A stretch of 64,000 bases of DNA from an uncultured Eubacteriales bacterium (GTDB taxonomy: Bacteria > Bacillota > Clostridia > Oscillospirales > CAG-272). Position 1 is the stretch's first letter; the number at the start of each line of letters is the position of its first letter. Both the position numbers and the translations under genes were made by a program. Below the pieces are notes generated by a model. That model had not been told where the DNA came from, ran no database searches, and was given only the letters and a program-made list of their open reading frames with translations. Positions 44,505 through 52,650 of the stretch are shown piece by piece. Where the stretch lies: contig CAJKPX010000002.1 in the NCBI GenBank assembly GCA_905201895.1, positions 52,963 through 116,962 on the forward strand, written 5' to 3'.

Positions 44505-45041
44505 TCAAAAAGCAACCCTCTCCCACCGTTCCTTTGTCATGAGCATCACGTGACCTGTGCGCGTTTCATTCATCTGCGCAAGCTCAATCCCCTCGGTGGT
44601 GTGGTGATAGACAAAGCCCAGCTTTTCCTGCACGCGACGGCTTTTGACGTTGCCGTCATAGTATCCGCACCAGATGCGCTTCATGCCGAGGTCCTCAAAG
44701 GCATGGCGAAGCATCTCGCGCGATGCCTCGGGGATGAGTCCGCGCCCCCAAAAGGGCTTGCCGATCCAATAGCCAAGCTCGTATTCATCGTCAAGCTCAG
44801 CAAGATCGGCGCGGTGAAAGCCGATGCTGCCGATGGGCTTGCCGTCCTCTTTCAGACAAACGGCATAGGTTTCGGGCGCGGACAGCACCTCTCGAATAAT
44901 CTCTCGACTGTTCTCCACGCTCGTGTGCGGTTGCCATCCGGCAGGTGGGCCTATCTCGGGATCGCTCGCGTATTTGTATAAATCCTCTGCATCATCCTCG
45001 CACCACGGGCGAAGAACGAGGCGTTTTGTTTGTAAAATCAT
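44505..45041 (-). CDS. GNAT acetyltransferase, RimJ/RimL type
   Basis: A 178-residue N-acetyltransferase. It starts with [18 protein letters not shown], the mark of the RimJ/RimL (Acetyltransf_3) group, and has the acetyl-CoA-binding [19 protein letters not shown]. The substrate is unknown. It overlaps the upstream P-loop gene by 4 bp and is the last gene of a four-gene operon. Confidence 0.88.
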   Translation of the reverse strand: MILQTKRLVLRPWCEDDAEDLYKYASDPEIGPPAGWQPHTSVENSREIIREVLSAPETYAVCLKEDGKPIGSIGFHRADLAELDDEYELGYWIGKPFWGRGLIPEASREMLRHAFEDLGMKRIWCGYYDGNVKSRRVQEKLGFVYHHTTEGIELAQMNETRTGHVMLMTKERWERVAF

Positions 45042-45532
45042 AACCCTTCTCCATTCAAGAACGCATCCGACTGTTCCCTATTCTTGAAAATAACAACCGT
45101 TTTGCCGTCCTTATATTTGTCGATCAATGCGTATATCGCAGGCAGGTTTTTGCTCGGAAATTCCTCGATCTCCCGCTTCAGGCGTGGGTCGAGCTCTGTA
45201 TCAATCCACGGCATATCGTAGCGTTCTTTGCCAAGACGGGAGATCGCACCGTCAAGGCAGATCTCAACGGGCAGATCAAACAGAAAGACCGTGTCGCACG
45301 CCGAAATCCGACGTTCTATCGTTCGGCTATAATTTCCGTCTATGATCCATTCGTCCAGCGCGAGGATTTCGGCAAGCCGCGCGTCATATTCCTCTCGGGA
45401 AATGTGCGTGCGGTCGGGCTTGTGCCAGATAGCGTCGAGGTAAAAAAGCGGCAGATTGAGCCTGTCGCGCAGTCGCTCCGCGAAGGTGGTTTTCCCCGAG
45501 CCGGGGCAACCGATAACGATTATTTTTTTCAT
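45038..45532 (-). CDS. P-loop kinase-like protein (FlaR/topology-modulation type)
   Basis: A 164-residue P-loop NTPase with Walker [10 protein letters not shown] at the N-terminus, [13 protein letters not shown], and [12 protein letters not shown] typical of the adenylate-kinase-like DNA topology modulation/FlaR family. The true substrate of this family is not established. It overlaps both neighbours by 4 bp (ATGA), so translation is coupled. Confidence 0.82.
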   Translation of the reverse strand: MKKIIVIGCPGSGKTTFAERLRDRLNLPLFYLDAIWHKPDRTHISREEYDARLAEILALDEWIIDGNYSRTIERRISACDTVFLFDLPVEICLDGAISRLGKERYDMPWIDTELDPRLKREIEEFPSKNLPAIYALIDKYKDGKTVVIFKNREQSDAFLNGEGL

Positions 45533-46299
45533 CTTTCATTCATCCCATCCACCGTCTCGCTCGGTCTTGCCGTCATTTCCACCCATGCGGGACGGAAACC
45601 GCTTTTGATGGCATTGCGGACGGATTTGATATTGCACCAAGCGGCGCAGTAAAATGGCACTTTTCCGCGGTCCAGAATCTCAATGGCAAGACGGCTCGTG
45701 AGCGCTGAGGCAATCCCCTGTCTGCGATACGCGGGAAGCACGTCAATGCCGATCTGCCACATGGTATCGCAGTCGGCTGAGCAGCCCGCGAGACCGATCA
45801 GCTTATCCCCATCATACGCGCCAACACCGAGCACGTCAAGAGATTTTCGTTGCTCACACAGCGCGTTCGACCATTCGGGCAGGTAGAGGTCGGCAAAGTC
45901 GGATTGCGTCAAGATTCGTAATTCATATTGACAATCAAGCGCGCGCAGAGCGCCCACATCGGGCAAAAAATACTCCGCCATAAAGCAGATCTTCTGCCCT
46001 TTTTTCATCAATGCCTCGTTCAGAACGTGCAAATGCGGCGTTTCAAACAGATGCTCCACGGGATATTTGTTTATGTAATTCTCGGCGATCCCGCGAAATT
46101 CGGGCGACACCGATGCCACTACGTTGTTGCCGTAGGACACGAGCTGACAGGAAAACGGGAGCTTGAGATACCGCCTTGCGCCATCGTTTTTGTGCGATAT
46201 GACAACCACGTTCTCGCTTTTTTCAAAATCGTGGGGCGCGGCGCCGAGATCAACGGCGGATTGTTCCATCGCAATTTTCAATATTTCCTGGTTTGTCAT
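45529..46299 (-). CDS. GNAT-family acetyltransferase
   Basis: A 256-residue protein with a C-terminal GNAT domain (about 140-245: IGIDVLPAYRRQGIASALTSRLA, the acetyl-CoA loop) and an N-terminal extension of its own. The start is taken as ATG 46299 (MTNQEIL), one base after the stop of the upstream gene; the longer frame reads back into that gene. The substrate is unknown. Confidence 0.8.
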   Translation of the reverse strand: MTNQEILKIAMEQSAVDLGAAPHDFEKSENVVVISHKNDGARRYLKLPFSCQLVSYGNNVVASVSPEFRGIAENYINKYPVEHLFETPHLHVLNEALMKKGQKICFMAEYFLPDVGALRALDCQYELRILTQSDFADLYLPEWSNALCEQRKSLDVLGVGAYDGDKLIGLAGCSADCDTMWQIGIDVLPAYRRQGIASALTSRLAIEILDRGKVPFYCAAWCNIKSVRNAIKSGFRPAWVEMTARPSETVDGMNER

Positions 46300-46300
46300 A

Positions 46301-46972
46301 TTAATTCTTTTCAAAAACCTGCTCATCAATATCGTCCAATTTTATCTTCAATTTATTTTCAAGTCTTCCTCTCAAACTATTTATAACGTCCAACAGATCA
46401 CGCACAAATTCATCATATGTCAAGCAGGATTTAGAAAGCCGTTCCGATACGGAGTCATACTGCGAATCATTGAAAAATATCTCCTGCGCTTCTTGCGCAT
46501 GATCACACAAAACCAATGCAATGGCCTTTGACTTATCTCTTTTAGCAAAGCCCTTATTTACGACCGAAACAAAATCATTTCTGTTTTCCAAGCATTTGAG
46601 AAGAACAGTACAATCAGCAATAGCCATATACGCATCGATTCTTTTATCTGCTTCTTTCATCATATACGCAAGCTCGCCCTCAAGGCTCTCACTATTATAC
46701 AGTATCCCTCCGAGAGTTGGATTCGGATCTTCTTGTCCGTACACTCTTGAATCACCCAAAGTGTAGTCATATGAAATATCTTCATGCGATGACCAAAGGA
46801 ATTTAACAGCAAGGTCAAAGAAGAAGCCAGACAAAGCTTTGTGAGGAGTTAAAGAGGCGACGATAAAATAGAAACCTTGATCTTTTACAAACAAACTTTT
46901 GGGTGATGCTTGCTTAAATCCTTTCGGCTCTAACCAACATTTTATTCGCTGGTTAATATCTTTCATTGTCAT
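46301..46972 (-). CDS. Hypothetical protein, DUF4304-like (tentative)
   Basis: A 223-residue soluble protein, not firmly recognised. The N-terminal part (KDINQRIKCWLEPKGFKQ ... GFYFIVASLTPH) has the look of DUF4304-type proteins, and the C-terminus is helical and charged. GGAGAG precedes the ATG. It is the first gene of the operon that continues with a GNAT protein, a P-loop protein and a second GNAT protein. Confidence 0.65.
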   Translation of the reverse strand: MTMKDINQRIKCWLEPKGFKQASPKSLFVKDQGFYFIVASLTPHKALSGFFFDLAVKFLWSSHEDISYDYTLGDSRVYGQEDPNPTLGGILYNSESLEGELAYMMKEADKRIDAYMAIADCTVLLKCLENRNDFVSVVNKGFAKRDKSKAIALVLCDHAQEAQEIFFNDSQYDSVSERLSKSCLTYDEFVRDLLDVINSLRGRLENKLKIKLDDIDEQVFEKN

Positions 46973-46987
46973 AGTTCATCTCTCCTC

Positions 46988-47119
46988 TCAAGTCAACGGG
47001 GCGTAGTCCCCTATAATCTCCATAATATCGTTTTTATAAATATTTCCACCTAAAACGTCGCCATTCGGCAAGAACGACACACATCGCACGTTGCACGGTT
47101 CCTCCGCGTACGGATTCCT
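46988..47119 (-). pseudogene. In-frame coding remnant behind the flavin reductase
   Basis: The 44 codons directly after the flavin reductase stop, in the same frame, are free of stops. They read like the end of a real protein: RCVSFLPNGDVLGGNIYKND and then IMEIIGDYAPL. There is no start codon context. I think it is the C-terminal scrap of an unrelated gene, possibly a radical SAM protein; the assignment is weak. It would be translated only by read-through. Confidence 0.45.
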
Positions 47120-47677
47120 TCACTTGATCCTTTTGCCGTCCGAGAATGCCTGCCCAACCTTTTCTCCAAAGCTCCAATAGGCATGCGTGACGCCGTCATA
47201 AATGATAGGATCGAGCTTTTTTGCATCGATCTTCCCGTTTTCGTCAAGAACGCTCTCGTCGGCACAAACGTTGACGATCTCGCCGATGCAGATGCCATCC
47301 TCGTTGAATTTGATGAGGCGGCACTCCACCGTCATGGGTAGCTCCTCGATGATCGGCGCGTTAACGTGCACGCTCGGCGTTGTGTGAAAGCCCGCACGCG
47401 CCAGCTTATCGGGGGTGACGTTTGCCGAAACGATGCCAACATAGTCGCAGGGCACGACCGTCTTAGCGGTTGCGAAGCTGACCGTGAATGCCTCTGTGCG
47501 GCGGATGTTTTCGGTGGTTTTGTGGTCATCGGCAAGGCAGACCATGACCTGATTGGTGTCGTAAACACCGCCCCAAGCCGCATTCATCGCGTTTGGGGTC
47601 CCGTCCTCGCCGTAGGTGCCGATGATCAGTACGGGCATTGGATAGAGCCATGTTTTTGCTCCGAAATTTTTACGCAT
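47120..47677 (-). CDS. Flavin reductase family (FMN-binding) protein
   Basis: A 185-residue protein of the flavin-reductase-like split-barrel family. PMPVLIIGTYGEDGTPNAMNAAWGG and NIRRTEAFTVSFA form the FMN pocket. Members reduce flavins or transfer electrons to partner proteins. It is a single-gene unit with a consensus promoter (47742-47747 and 47719-47724). Confidence 0.88.
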   Translation of the reverse strand: MRKNFGAKTWLYPMPVLIIGTYGEDGTPNAMNAAWGGVYDTNQVMVCLADDHKTTENIRRTEAFTVSFATAKTVVPCDYVGIVSANVTPDKLARAGFHTTPSVHVNAPIIEELPMTVECRLIKFNEDGICIGEIVNVCADESVLDENGKIDAKKLDPIIYDGVTHAYWSFGEKVGQAFSDGKRIK

Positions 47678-47718
47678 TGTTGTTCCCTCCCATTGTTTTT
47701 TGACGTATGCTCAGTCCC

Positions 47719-47747
47719 ATTATATCAAAATTATGCCGCGCTGTCAA
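47719..47747 (-). promoter_or_regulatory. Promoter of the flavin reductase gene
   Basis: On the - strand TTGACA (47747-47742), 17 bp, TATAAT (47724-47719): an exact consensus 42 bp before the start codon. Confidence 0.85.
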
Positions 47748-47822
47748 CCGCATTCTGACGCATATTGCAGACAAACGCATCATACACTATATGCGAAAAG
47801 AATGAAAGGTTGGGGGAAAATC

Positions 47823-48347
47823 ATGAAGCGATCAATTGGACTCTGGCAGCTGCTCGGCTTTTCTGTGACCTCACTTGGAGGCACGATCCTTCATTTTCTC
47901 TACGAATGGCTCGGTGAGGCATTGTGGATCGCACCGCTCTCGGGTGTGAACGAATCGACCTGGGAGCACATGAAGCTGCTCTTTTGGCCGATGCTGATCT
48001 TTGCGATGGTGCAGAGCTTTTTCTTTCGTGAGCGCGCCGATTTCTGGTGCGTGAAGCTGCGCGGAATTTTGCTTGGTCTTGCCCTGATCCCCGTGATCTT
48101 CTATACCTGGGGCGGTGCCATCGCCCCCTCCCCCGATTGGTTCAACATTGCTATTTTCTTCCTTTCCGCCGCCATCGCATATCTCTACGAGACTCGCCTT
48201 TACCGCAACGGGCGTCTTCGCTGCACGTCTCCCAAAATCGCAATCGTTCTGCTCGCATTGATCGCTCTCGCTTTCGTGATTTTCACCTTTTTTACCCCCA
48301 GCCTCGGCATCTTCCGCGATCCGCTCACGGGGAGATTTGGAATATAA
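47823..48347 (+). CDS. DUF6512-type membrane protein
   Basis: A 174-residue membrane protein with five predicted helices. SLGGTILHFLYEWLG and SGVNESTWEHMKLLFWP are the conserved features of this small family of unknown function. The start is ATG 47823 with GGGGGA upstream; earlier in-frame codons have no site. A bidirectional terminator follows. Confidence 0.75.
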   Translation: MKRSIGLWQLLGFSVTSLGGTILHFLYEWLGEALWIAPLSGVNESTWEHMKLLFWPMLIFAMVQSFFFRERADFWCVKLRGILLGLALIPVIFYTWGGAIAPSPDWFNIAIFFLSAAIAYLYETRLYRNGRLRCTSPKIAIVLLALIALAFVIFTFFTPSLGIFRDPLTGRFGI

Positions 48348-48393
48348 AAACAGGAGACCCGAATGCAATTCGCATTTTGGTCTCCCGTTTTTT
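48345..48393. terminator. Bidirectional terminator
   Basis: GGAGACC / GGTCTCC with an inner AATGC / GCATT stem. It has TTTTTTG on the + strand side and TTTTTAT on the - strand side, between two convergent genes. Confidence 0.85.
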
Positions 48394-48400
48394 GTTTCAT

Positions 48401-49051
48401 TCAACTATCAAAAGCTCCGTACAGCATCACCAGCCCTGCACTCAAAAGCATGCCGCCGATGATATCGGTGATCCAATGCACGCCCGATAGCAGTCTACCG
48501 AGCACGGTAAAGACGGTAAATGCCAGCACGGCAAGCACAACCGTGCGCCTGAGCATGCGATTTTTGAGCCGCGCACGAAGCTGCATCGCCGCCGTTGGCA
48601 TCACACACAGGACAAGCAGCGTGGTGGAGGATGGGTAGGACGCCTCGAGAGCTCCGTTGATGAGCACAGGGCGGTAATTGACGGCTACAACCTCGAAAAG
48701 CAGATAGAACGCCATCACAGCAGCGTAAAAAGCACCAAGCACGAGGATACTGCGATCCACCTTCCACAGGCTTCTGCGCACGATCCACTGCGCAAGCCCG
48801 AGGACGGCAAAGCCGAGTGCCGTGAGGATCGGCACAAGCCCAAGCCAATCAGTGAGAACGTAGAGCTCCGTCCGCACGCCCACAAGATCACGCACAAGCC
48901 CGTTCAGCGTGGAAAGCCCCACGGTTGAGCCGTTCGGTCCAATCGGGGCAAGGTCCGCGAGAGCAACAAGGATTGTCCATCCCGCGAAGGCTGCGAGCAG
49001 GCAGAGCGCGAGCACAAGTCTTTTCTGTCTTTTCTGTCTTTTCTTTTTCAT
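48401..49051 (-). CDS. PAP2-family phosphatase
   Basis: A 216-residue membrane phosphatase with six helices. The catalytic motifs are NYRPVL (phosphate-binding), ASYPSSTT and SGVHWITDIIGG (His). The usual PSGH Ser-Gly-His reads PSST here, so the second His is replaced; activity may be altered. The family acts on undecaprenyl pyrophosphate or phosphatidate. It has a basic N-terminus (KKKRQKRQKR). Confidence 0.82.
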   Translation of the reverse strand: MKKKRQKRQKRLVLALCLLAAFAGWTILVALADLAPIGPNGSTVGLSTLNGLVRDLVGVRTELYVLTDWLGLVPILTALGFAVLGLAQWIVRRSLWKVDRSILVLGAFYAAVMAFYLLFEVVAVNYRPVLINGALEASYPSSTTLLVLCVMPTAAMQLRARLKNRMLRRTVVLAVLAFTVFTVLGRLLSGVHWITDIIGGMLLSAGLVMLYGAFDS

Positions 49052-49157
49052 CTTCTAATCCTTCCTTTTTCTGTATTCGGGTTTTCCCGATCATAGTTTA
49101 GCAAAGGAGGACGAAAAAGGCAAGAAGCGACTCGTCACATGCGCGACACGCTTCGTG

Positions 49158-49763
49158 TCATCGGTGCAAAATGAGCAAAGCCGCCTTCACGGCAAGCAGA
49201 GCAAATGCAAAAATGGCGGCATATGGCTGCAGACTGATCACAAAAAACAGCACCGCGACCGCACCGAGTGTCATCGAGATCGGCGTTTTGCTTTTGGTCC
49301 AGGCGGACGCCGTGCATGCCTGCAAAGCAAGCGTGAGAACCCCCATTGTGATCAAGCCGATCACAATCACAAAATACGCAATTTGCCGATAAGCCTCCGT
49401 TTTTCCAAGCGAGAGTAGCGAAACGGCTTCAATGCCGCCCTCTCCCCTGCTGGCAAGCAAGGGGAGAAACAGCAAAAGACTAAAGCAAAGGTCAAGGAGC
49501 CCAAACGTCAAATCACGCGCGTGCGTTTTCGTCTGCCGTTGCGATTTTTCGGCAAGCGTTAGCACCTCGTCTGAGGAAAGGAGCGCATCAACCGTCACCG
49601 AAAAGAAGTTGGCGATTGCCTTGAGTGATTCGATATTCGGGCATCCCCTGCCCGACTCCCATTTGGAGACAGCGGTTCGGGAAACGTAGAGACGCTGTGC
49701 CAGCTCCTCCTGCGTGAGTCCCCTCTGTTTTCTCAATTCCTGAAGCTTTTCGTGAAATTCCAT
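49158..49763 (-). CDS. XRE-type regulator with membrane tail
   Basis: A 201-residue protein. The N-terminal helix-turn-helix (about 5-60; [30 protein letters not shown], shown in two parts here: [14 protein letters not shown] and [11 protein letters not shown]) is followed by a linker and four hydrophobic helices (about 85-200). Membrane-bound XRE proteins of this form are frequent in Clostridia; the signal is unknown. It diverges from the 511-residue sigma-like gene across a gap that contains both promoters. Confidence 0.87.
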   Translation of the reverse strand: MEFHEKLQELRKQRGLTQEELAQRLYVSRTAVSKWESGRGCPNIESLKAIANFFSVTVDALLSSDEVLTLAEKSQRQTKTHARDLTFGLLDLCFSLLLFLPLLASRGEGGIEAVSLLSLGKTEAYRQIAYFVIVIGLITMGVLTLALQACTASAWTKSKTPISMTLGAVAVLFFVISLQPYAAIFAFALLAVKAALLILHR

Positions 49764-49801
49764 ATCTGATCCTACCGTTTGTTCATTTTGTCATCTACCT
49801 C

Positions 49802-49830
49802 ATTATACCATATCCCCGAAGAAAATTCAA
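49802..49830 (-). promoter_or_regulatory. Promoter of the XRE-membrane gene
   Basis: On the - strand TTGAAT (49830-49825), 17 bp, TATAAT (49807-49802). Confidence 0.75.
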
Positions 49831-49849
49831 CCGTTTGATCGCAAAGCTA

Positions 49850-49878
49850 TTGAAGAATCAAACGCTTTGTGATATAAT
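49850..49878 (+). promoter_or_regulatory. Promoter of the sigma-like gene
   Basis: TTGAAG (49850-49855), 17 bp, TATAAT (49873-49878). An inverted repeat CGTTTGAT / ATCAAACG (49832-49864) overlaps the -35 and may bind the adjacent XRE regulator. Confidence 0.7.
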
Positions 49879-49937
49879 CATGATACAAGCCTGCTGTCGG
49901 ATACGTGGCAAGCCATGCTAAAAGGGGGGCGAGACGA

Positions 49938-51473
49938 ATGAATGAGCGCATTGAGGCACGAATTTTGGCACAACAGCCCGCGCTTTACCGAGAGATCAGG
50001 ATAAAAGCGGTTGACGAGCTCAAGCTCCCCGTCACCGTGGGACAGTCGATGATCGGGTTTGGCAAGCTCCTTGACTTTTATCTGTTCTGGATCAGCGAGC
50101 GACGCGGAACACTCTGCTTTCGCGCAAGACGGGAATTCACCAAAGCGCGCACGGATAATTCGATTCGTCTTGACTTTTCCGACGAAAACCGAGACGCAAT
50201 CCTGCATGCGATCGATACCATCTACAACCGCTATCTGCAGGCAACTGCAAACGGCACGTTTGAGCGCGAGGCACAAAGAATGGCAAAAAACGCACCCACT
50301 CACGCAATGGATGCAGACCGTTTGGAGAGGTGCCCCGACGTAATGCTGCTTTGGAATGACGTGACGGTTTCAATGCTTGAGAAGCCTGATCGGGAGCCGA
50401 GCGACGTCAAGGCAACCGACGCCTCGCAAATGAAGCTCCAAGGACAGCGGACCGTTGAGTTATTCGATAAAATTTTGCGTATTATGGAAGGCAAGTTCAC
50501 CCAAAACGTGTCGCGCAAGCTTTCCATTTACCGCGATTACATCGCATCCGACCGCGTGACGCTTGCCGACGTTGCCGCCCGATTCAACCTTTCAAGGGAA
50601 GGCGTCCGTCAGATTGCGGAGCGTGTGAACGATCGTCTTTTCAAATATTTCAAAAGGGCTATGCAACTTGAGGACGCCGATCTGAACGCATGCATCGAAC
50701 AGCTCGCGGCGGTTTTGAAGAATGCAGACTACGACCTTGTGGCGTTGGCGCTCTATGGCATGTCGGAGCTGGGAGTAAGAAAGAAGCGGGCGATTTTCAA
50801 TCTTCTCTTCGGCACTGCGGTGAGTGAGCAGATAATGCAGAAAATCGAACCGCTGGAGGAAGCGCTGCAACGAAATCACGAGCTTGAACTCGGTTGGGAA
50901 TTTTACCGCTCCAAAATCTGCTACCCCTCCGACGTACAGGCAGACGTCTCGCGCCCTGTTGCGGTCTATGAAAAAGAACAATCCTTTGAAATGGAAGAAC
51001 GGTTTTGCAGGAAGCTTCAAAAATTCGAGCCGATGATCGGGATTGTCCGAAACCCCGATATCGTTTATTATTCCACAAGTCAAACCGATCACCGTCCCCA
51101 TTTTCTTTTACGTCTGCCCGACCAAACAAGCGTTTTGGTCCTCGTTTTGCCAACCGTTAATATGGCATTCAGCTATAACATTCAAAGATGCAATGCATTG
51201 CATCGCTTTTGCAGGGAACACGGATACGGCTATCTGATCATGGACAATCGCGGAAATTCGATCTACGATATCAAGGCACGCGAGGTTGACACCGAGCTGG
51301 TTGACGCTCTCGACGAGATTTTGGAAACGCAGACGATGATCGTTTGGAGACATATCAAGGCGATCAAGGAATGGCGTGCCGTTTCCAACGAGGATATCGC
51401 TGCATACGTTTTGCAGAATCGACTCTCCTTTACCATGGAGCCATTTCTCATCCGCCGCAGAACGAAAATATAA
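49938..51473 (+). CDS. Protein with sigma region-4-like helix-turn-helix
   Basis: A 511-residue protein I do not recognise as a whole. The centre (about 205-240) has VTLADVAARFNLSREGVRQI, an excellent match to sigma-70 region 4. The N-terminal 200 residues are mainly helical with many Arg/Asp. The C-terminal 150 residues contain a beta-rich block (PHFLLRLPDQTSVLVLVLPT) and GYGYLIMDNRG, which resembles restriction-endonuclease-like folds; that is speculative. It lacks a visible region 2, so it is unlikely to be a normal sigma factor. The start is ATG 49938 with AGGGGGG; an upstream GTG overlaps this site. It is monocistronic. Confidence 0.7.
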   Translation: MNERIEARILAQQPALYREIRIKAVDELKLPVTVGQSMIGFGKLLDFYLFWISERRGTLCFRARREFTKARTDNSIRLDFSDENRDAILHAIDTIYNRYLQATANGTFEREAQRMAKNAPTHAMDADRLERCPDVMLLWNDVTVSMLEKPDREPSDVKATDASQMKLQGQRTVELFDKILRIMEGKFTQNVSRKLSIYRDYIASDRVTLADVAARFNLSREGVRQIAERVNDRLFKYFKRAMQLEDADLNACIEQLAAVLKNADYDLVALALYGMSELGVRKKRAIFNLLFGTAVSEQIMQKIEPLEEALQRNHELELGWEFYRSKICYPSDVQADVSRPVAVYEKEQSFEMEERFCRKLQKFEPMIGIVRNPDIVYYSTSQTDHRPHFLLRLPDQTSVLVLVLPTVNMAFSYNIQRCNALHRFCREHGYGYLIMDNRGNSIYDIKAREVDTELVDALDEILETQTMIVWRHIKAIKEWRAVSNEDIAAYVLQNRLSFTMEPFLIRRRTKI

Positions 51474-51527
51474 AGAAAAGTTCAAGCCTCAATGCCAAGC
51501 CGCCGCCCAATTTTTCTTGCACACAGA

Positions 51528-51556
51528 TTGCAATTGGGCGGTCCTTGTGGTATAAT
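51528..51556 (+). promoter_or_regulatory. Promoter of the aldo/keto reductase operon
   Basis: TTGCAA (51528-51533), 17 bp, TATAAT (51551-51556) with an extended -10 TG. It lies 30 bp before the start codon. Confidence 0.78.
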
Positions 51557-51586
51557 AGGGGCATATCAAACAAAAGGAGATCTGAC

Positions 51587-52594
51587 ATGGATACAATTCG
51601 CCTCGGCAGAACCAATCTCACCGTCACCAAAAACGGATTCGGCGCACTCCCCGTCCAGCGCGTTGGCATGGAGGAGGCACGTGCAATCCTGCGGCGTGCC
51701 TACGAGGGCGGCATCAATTATTTTGACACTGCCCGTTTTTACACCGACAGTGAGGAGAAAATCGGCGCAGCACTCGGCGACGTGCGCGAAAAAATCATCA
51801 TCTCTACCAAGACGATGGCAACCACCGTGGAGGGCTTTTGGGAGGACCTGAACACCAGTCTTTCACTCCTCGGCACCGATTACGTGGACATCTATCAGTT
51901 CCACAACCCCGCCTTCTGCCCCAAGCCCGGCGACGGCACGGGTCTTTACGAAGCAATGCTCGAGGCAAAGGCGCGCGGCATGATCCGCCACATCGGCATG
52001 ACCAACCACCGCCTCTCGGTGGCGCGCGAGTCGATCCTCTCGGGACTTTACGACACTCTGCAGTTTCCCTTCTCCTATCTCGCAGGCGAGCAGGAGGAGG
52101 AGCTTGTGCGTCTTTGCGCCGAGCACGACGTCGGCTTTATCTGCATGAAGGCGCTGGCAGGCGGTCTGATCACGCGCTCCGACGTCGCATACGCCTACCT
52201 TGCACAGTATCCCGTGGCACCGATCTGGGGAATTCAACGCATGAGTGAGCTCGAGGAGTTTCTCTCCTATCAGGACGAGCCTCCCATGCTCACGCCCGAG
52301 CGGCTTGCCTACATCGAAGCCGAGCGCCGCGAGCTGGCGGGCGACTTCTGCCGCGGCTGCGGCTACTGCATGCCCTGCCCCGTTGGCATTGAGATCAACA
52401 ATTGCGCGCGCATGTCTCTGCTCCTGCGCCGTTCCCCCGCTCACCTGCAGCTCACCCCTGCGGTGCAGGCAAAAATGAAGAAGATCGAGGACTGCATCAA
52501 CTGCGGTCGCTGCAAGTCCAAATGCCCCTACGGGCTCGACACCCCCGCGCTTTTGCGCAAGAACTACGAGGACTACAAAACCTTTTTGAACTGA
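51587..52594 (+). CDS. Aldo/keto reductase with C-terminal 4Fe-4S domain
   Basis: A 335-residue protein. The aldo/keto reductase barrel (about 1-255; FDTARFYTDSE, YVDIYQFHN) is followed by a ferredoxin-like tail with FCRGCGYCMPCP and CINCGRCKSKCP, a domain order common in anaerobes. The usual catalytic Tyr lies in ARFYTDSE, and Lys in STKTMATT. It could pass electrons between NADPH and an iron-sulfur partner. AAAGGAGA precedes the ATG. The next gene begins 56 bp downstream. Confidence 0.9.
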   Translation: MDTIRLGRTNLTVTKNGFGALPVQRVGMEEARAILRRAYEGGINYFDTARFYTDSEEKIGAALGDVREKIIISTKTMATTVEGFWEDLNTSLSLLGTDYVDIYQFHNPAFCPKPGDGTGLYEAMLEAKARGMIRHIGMTNHRLSVARESILSGLYDTLQFPFSYLAGEQEEELVRLCAEHDVGFICMKALAGGLITRSDVAYAYLAQYPVAPIWGIQRMSELEEFLSYQDEPPMLTPERLAYIEAERRELAGDFCRGCGYCMPCPVGIEINNCARMSLLLRRSPAHLQLTPAVQAKMKKIEDCINCGRCKSKCPYGLDTPALLRKNYEDYKTFLN

Positions 52595-52650
52595 AATGCA
52601 CGAGGTCGGGGCGGTACCGACCCACAAAAAGCAAGAGAGGAGGCAGGTGC

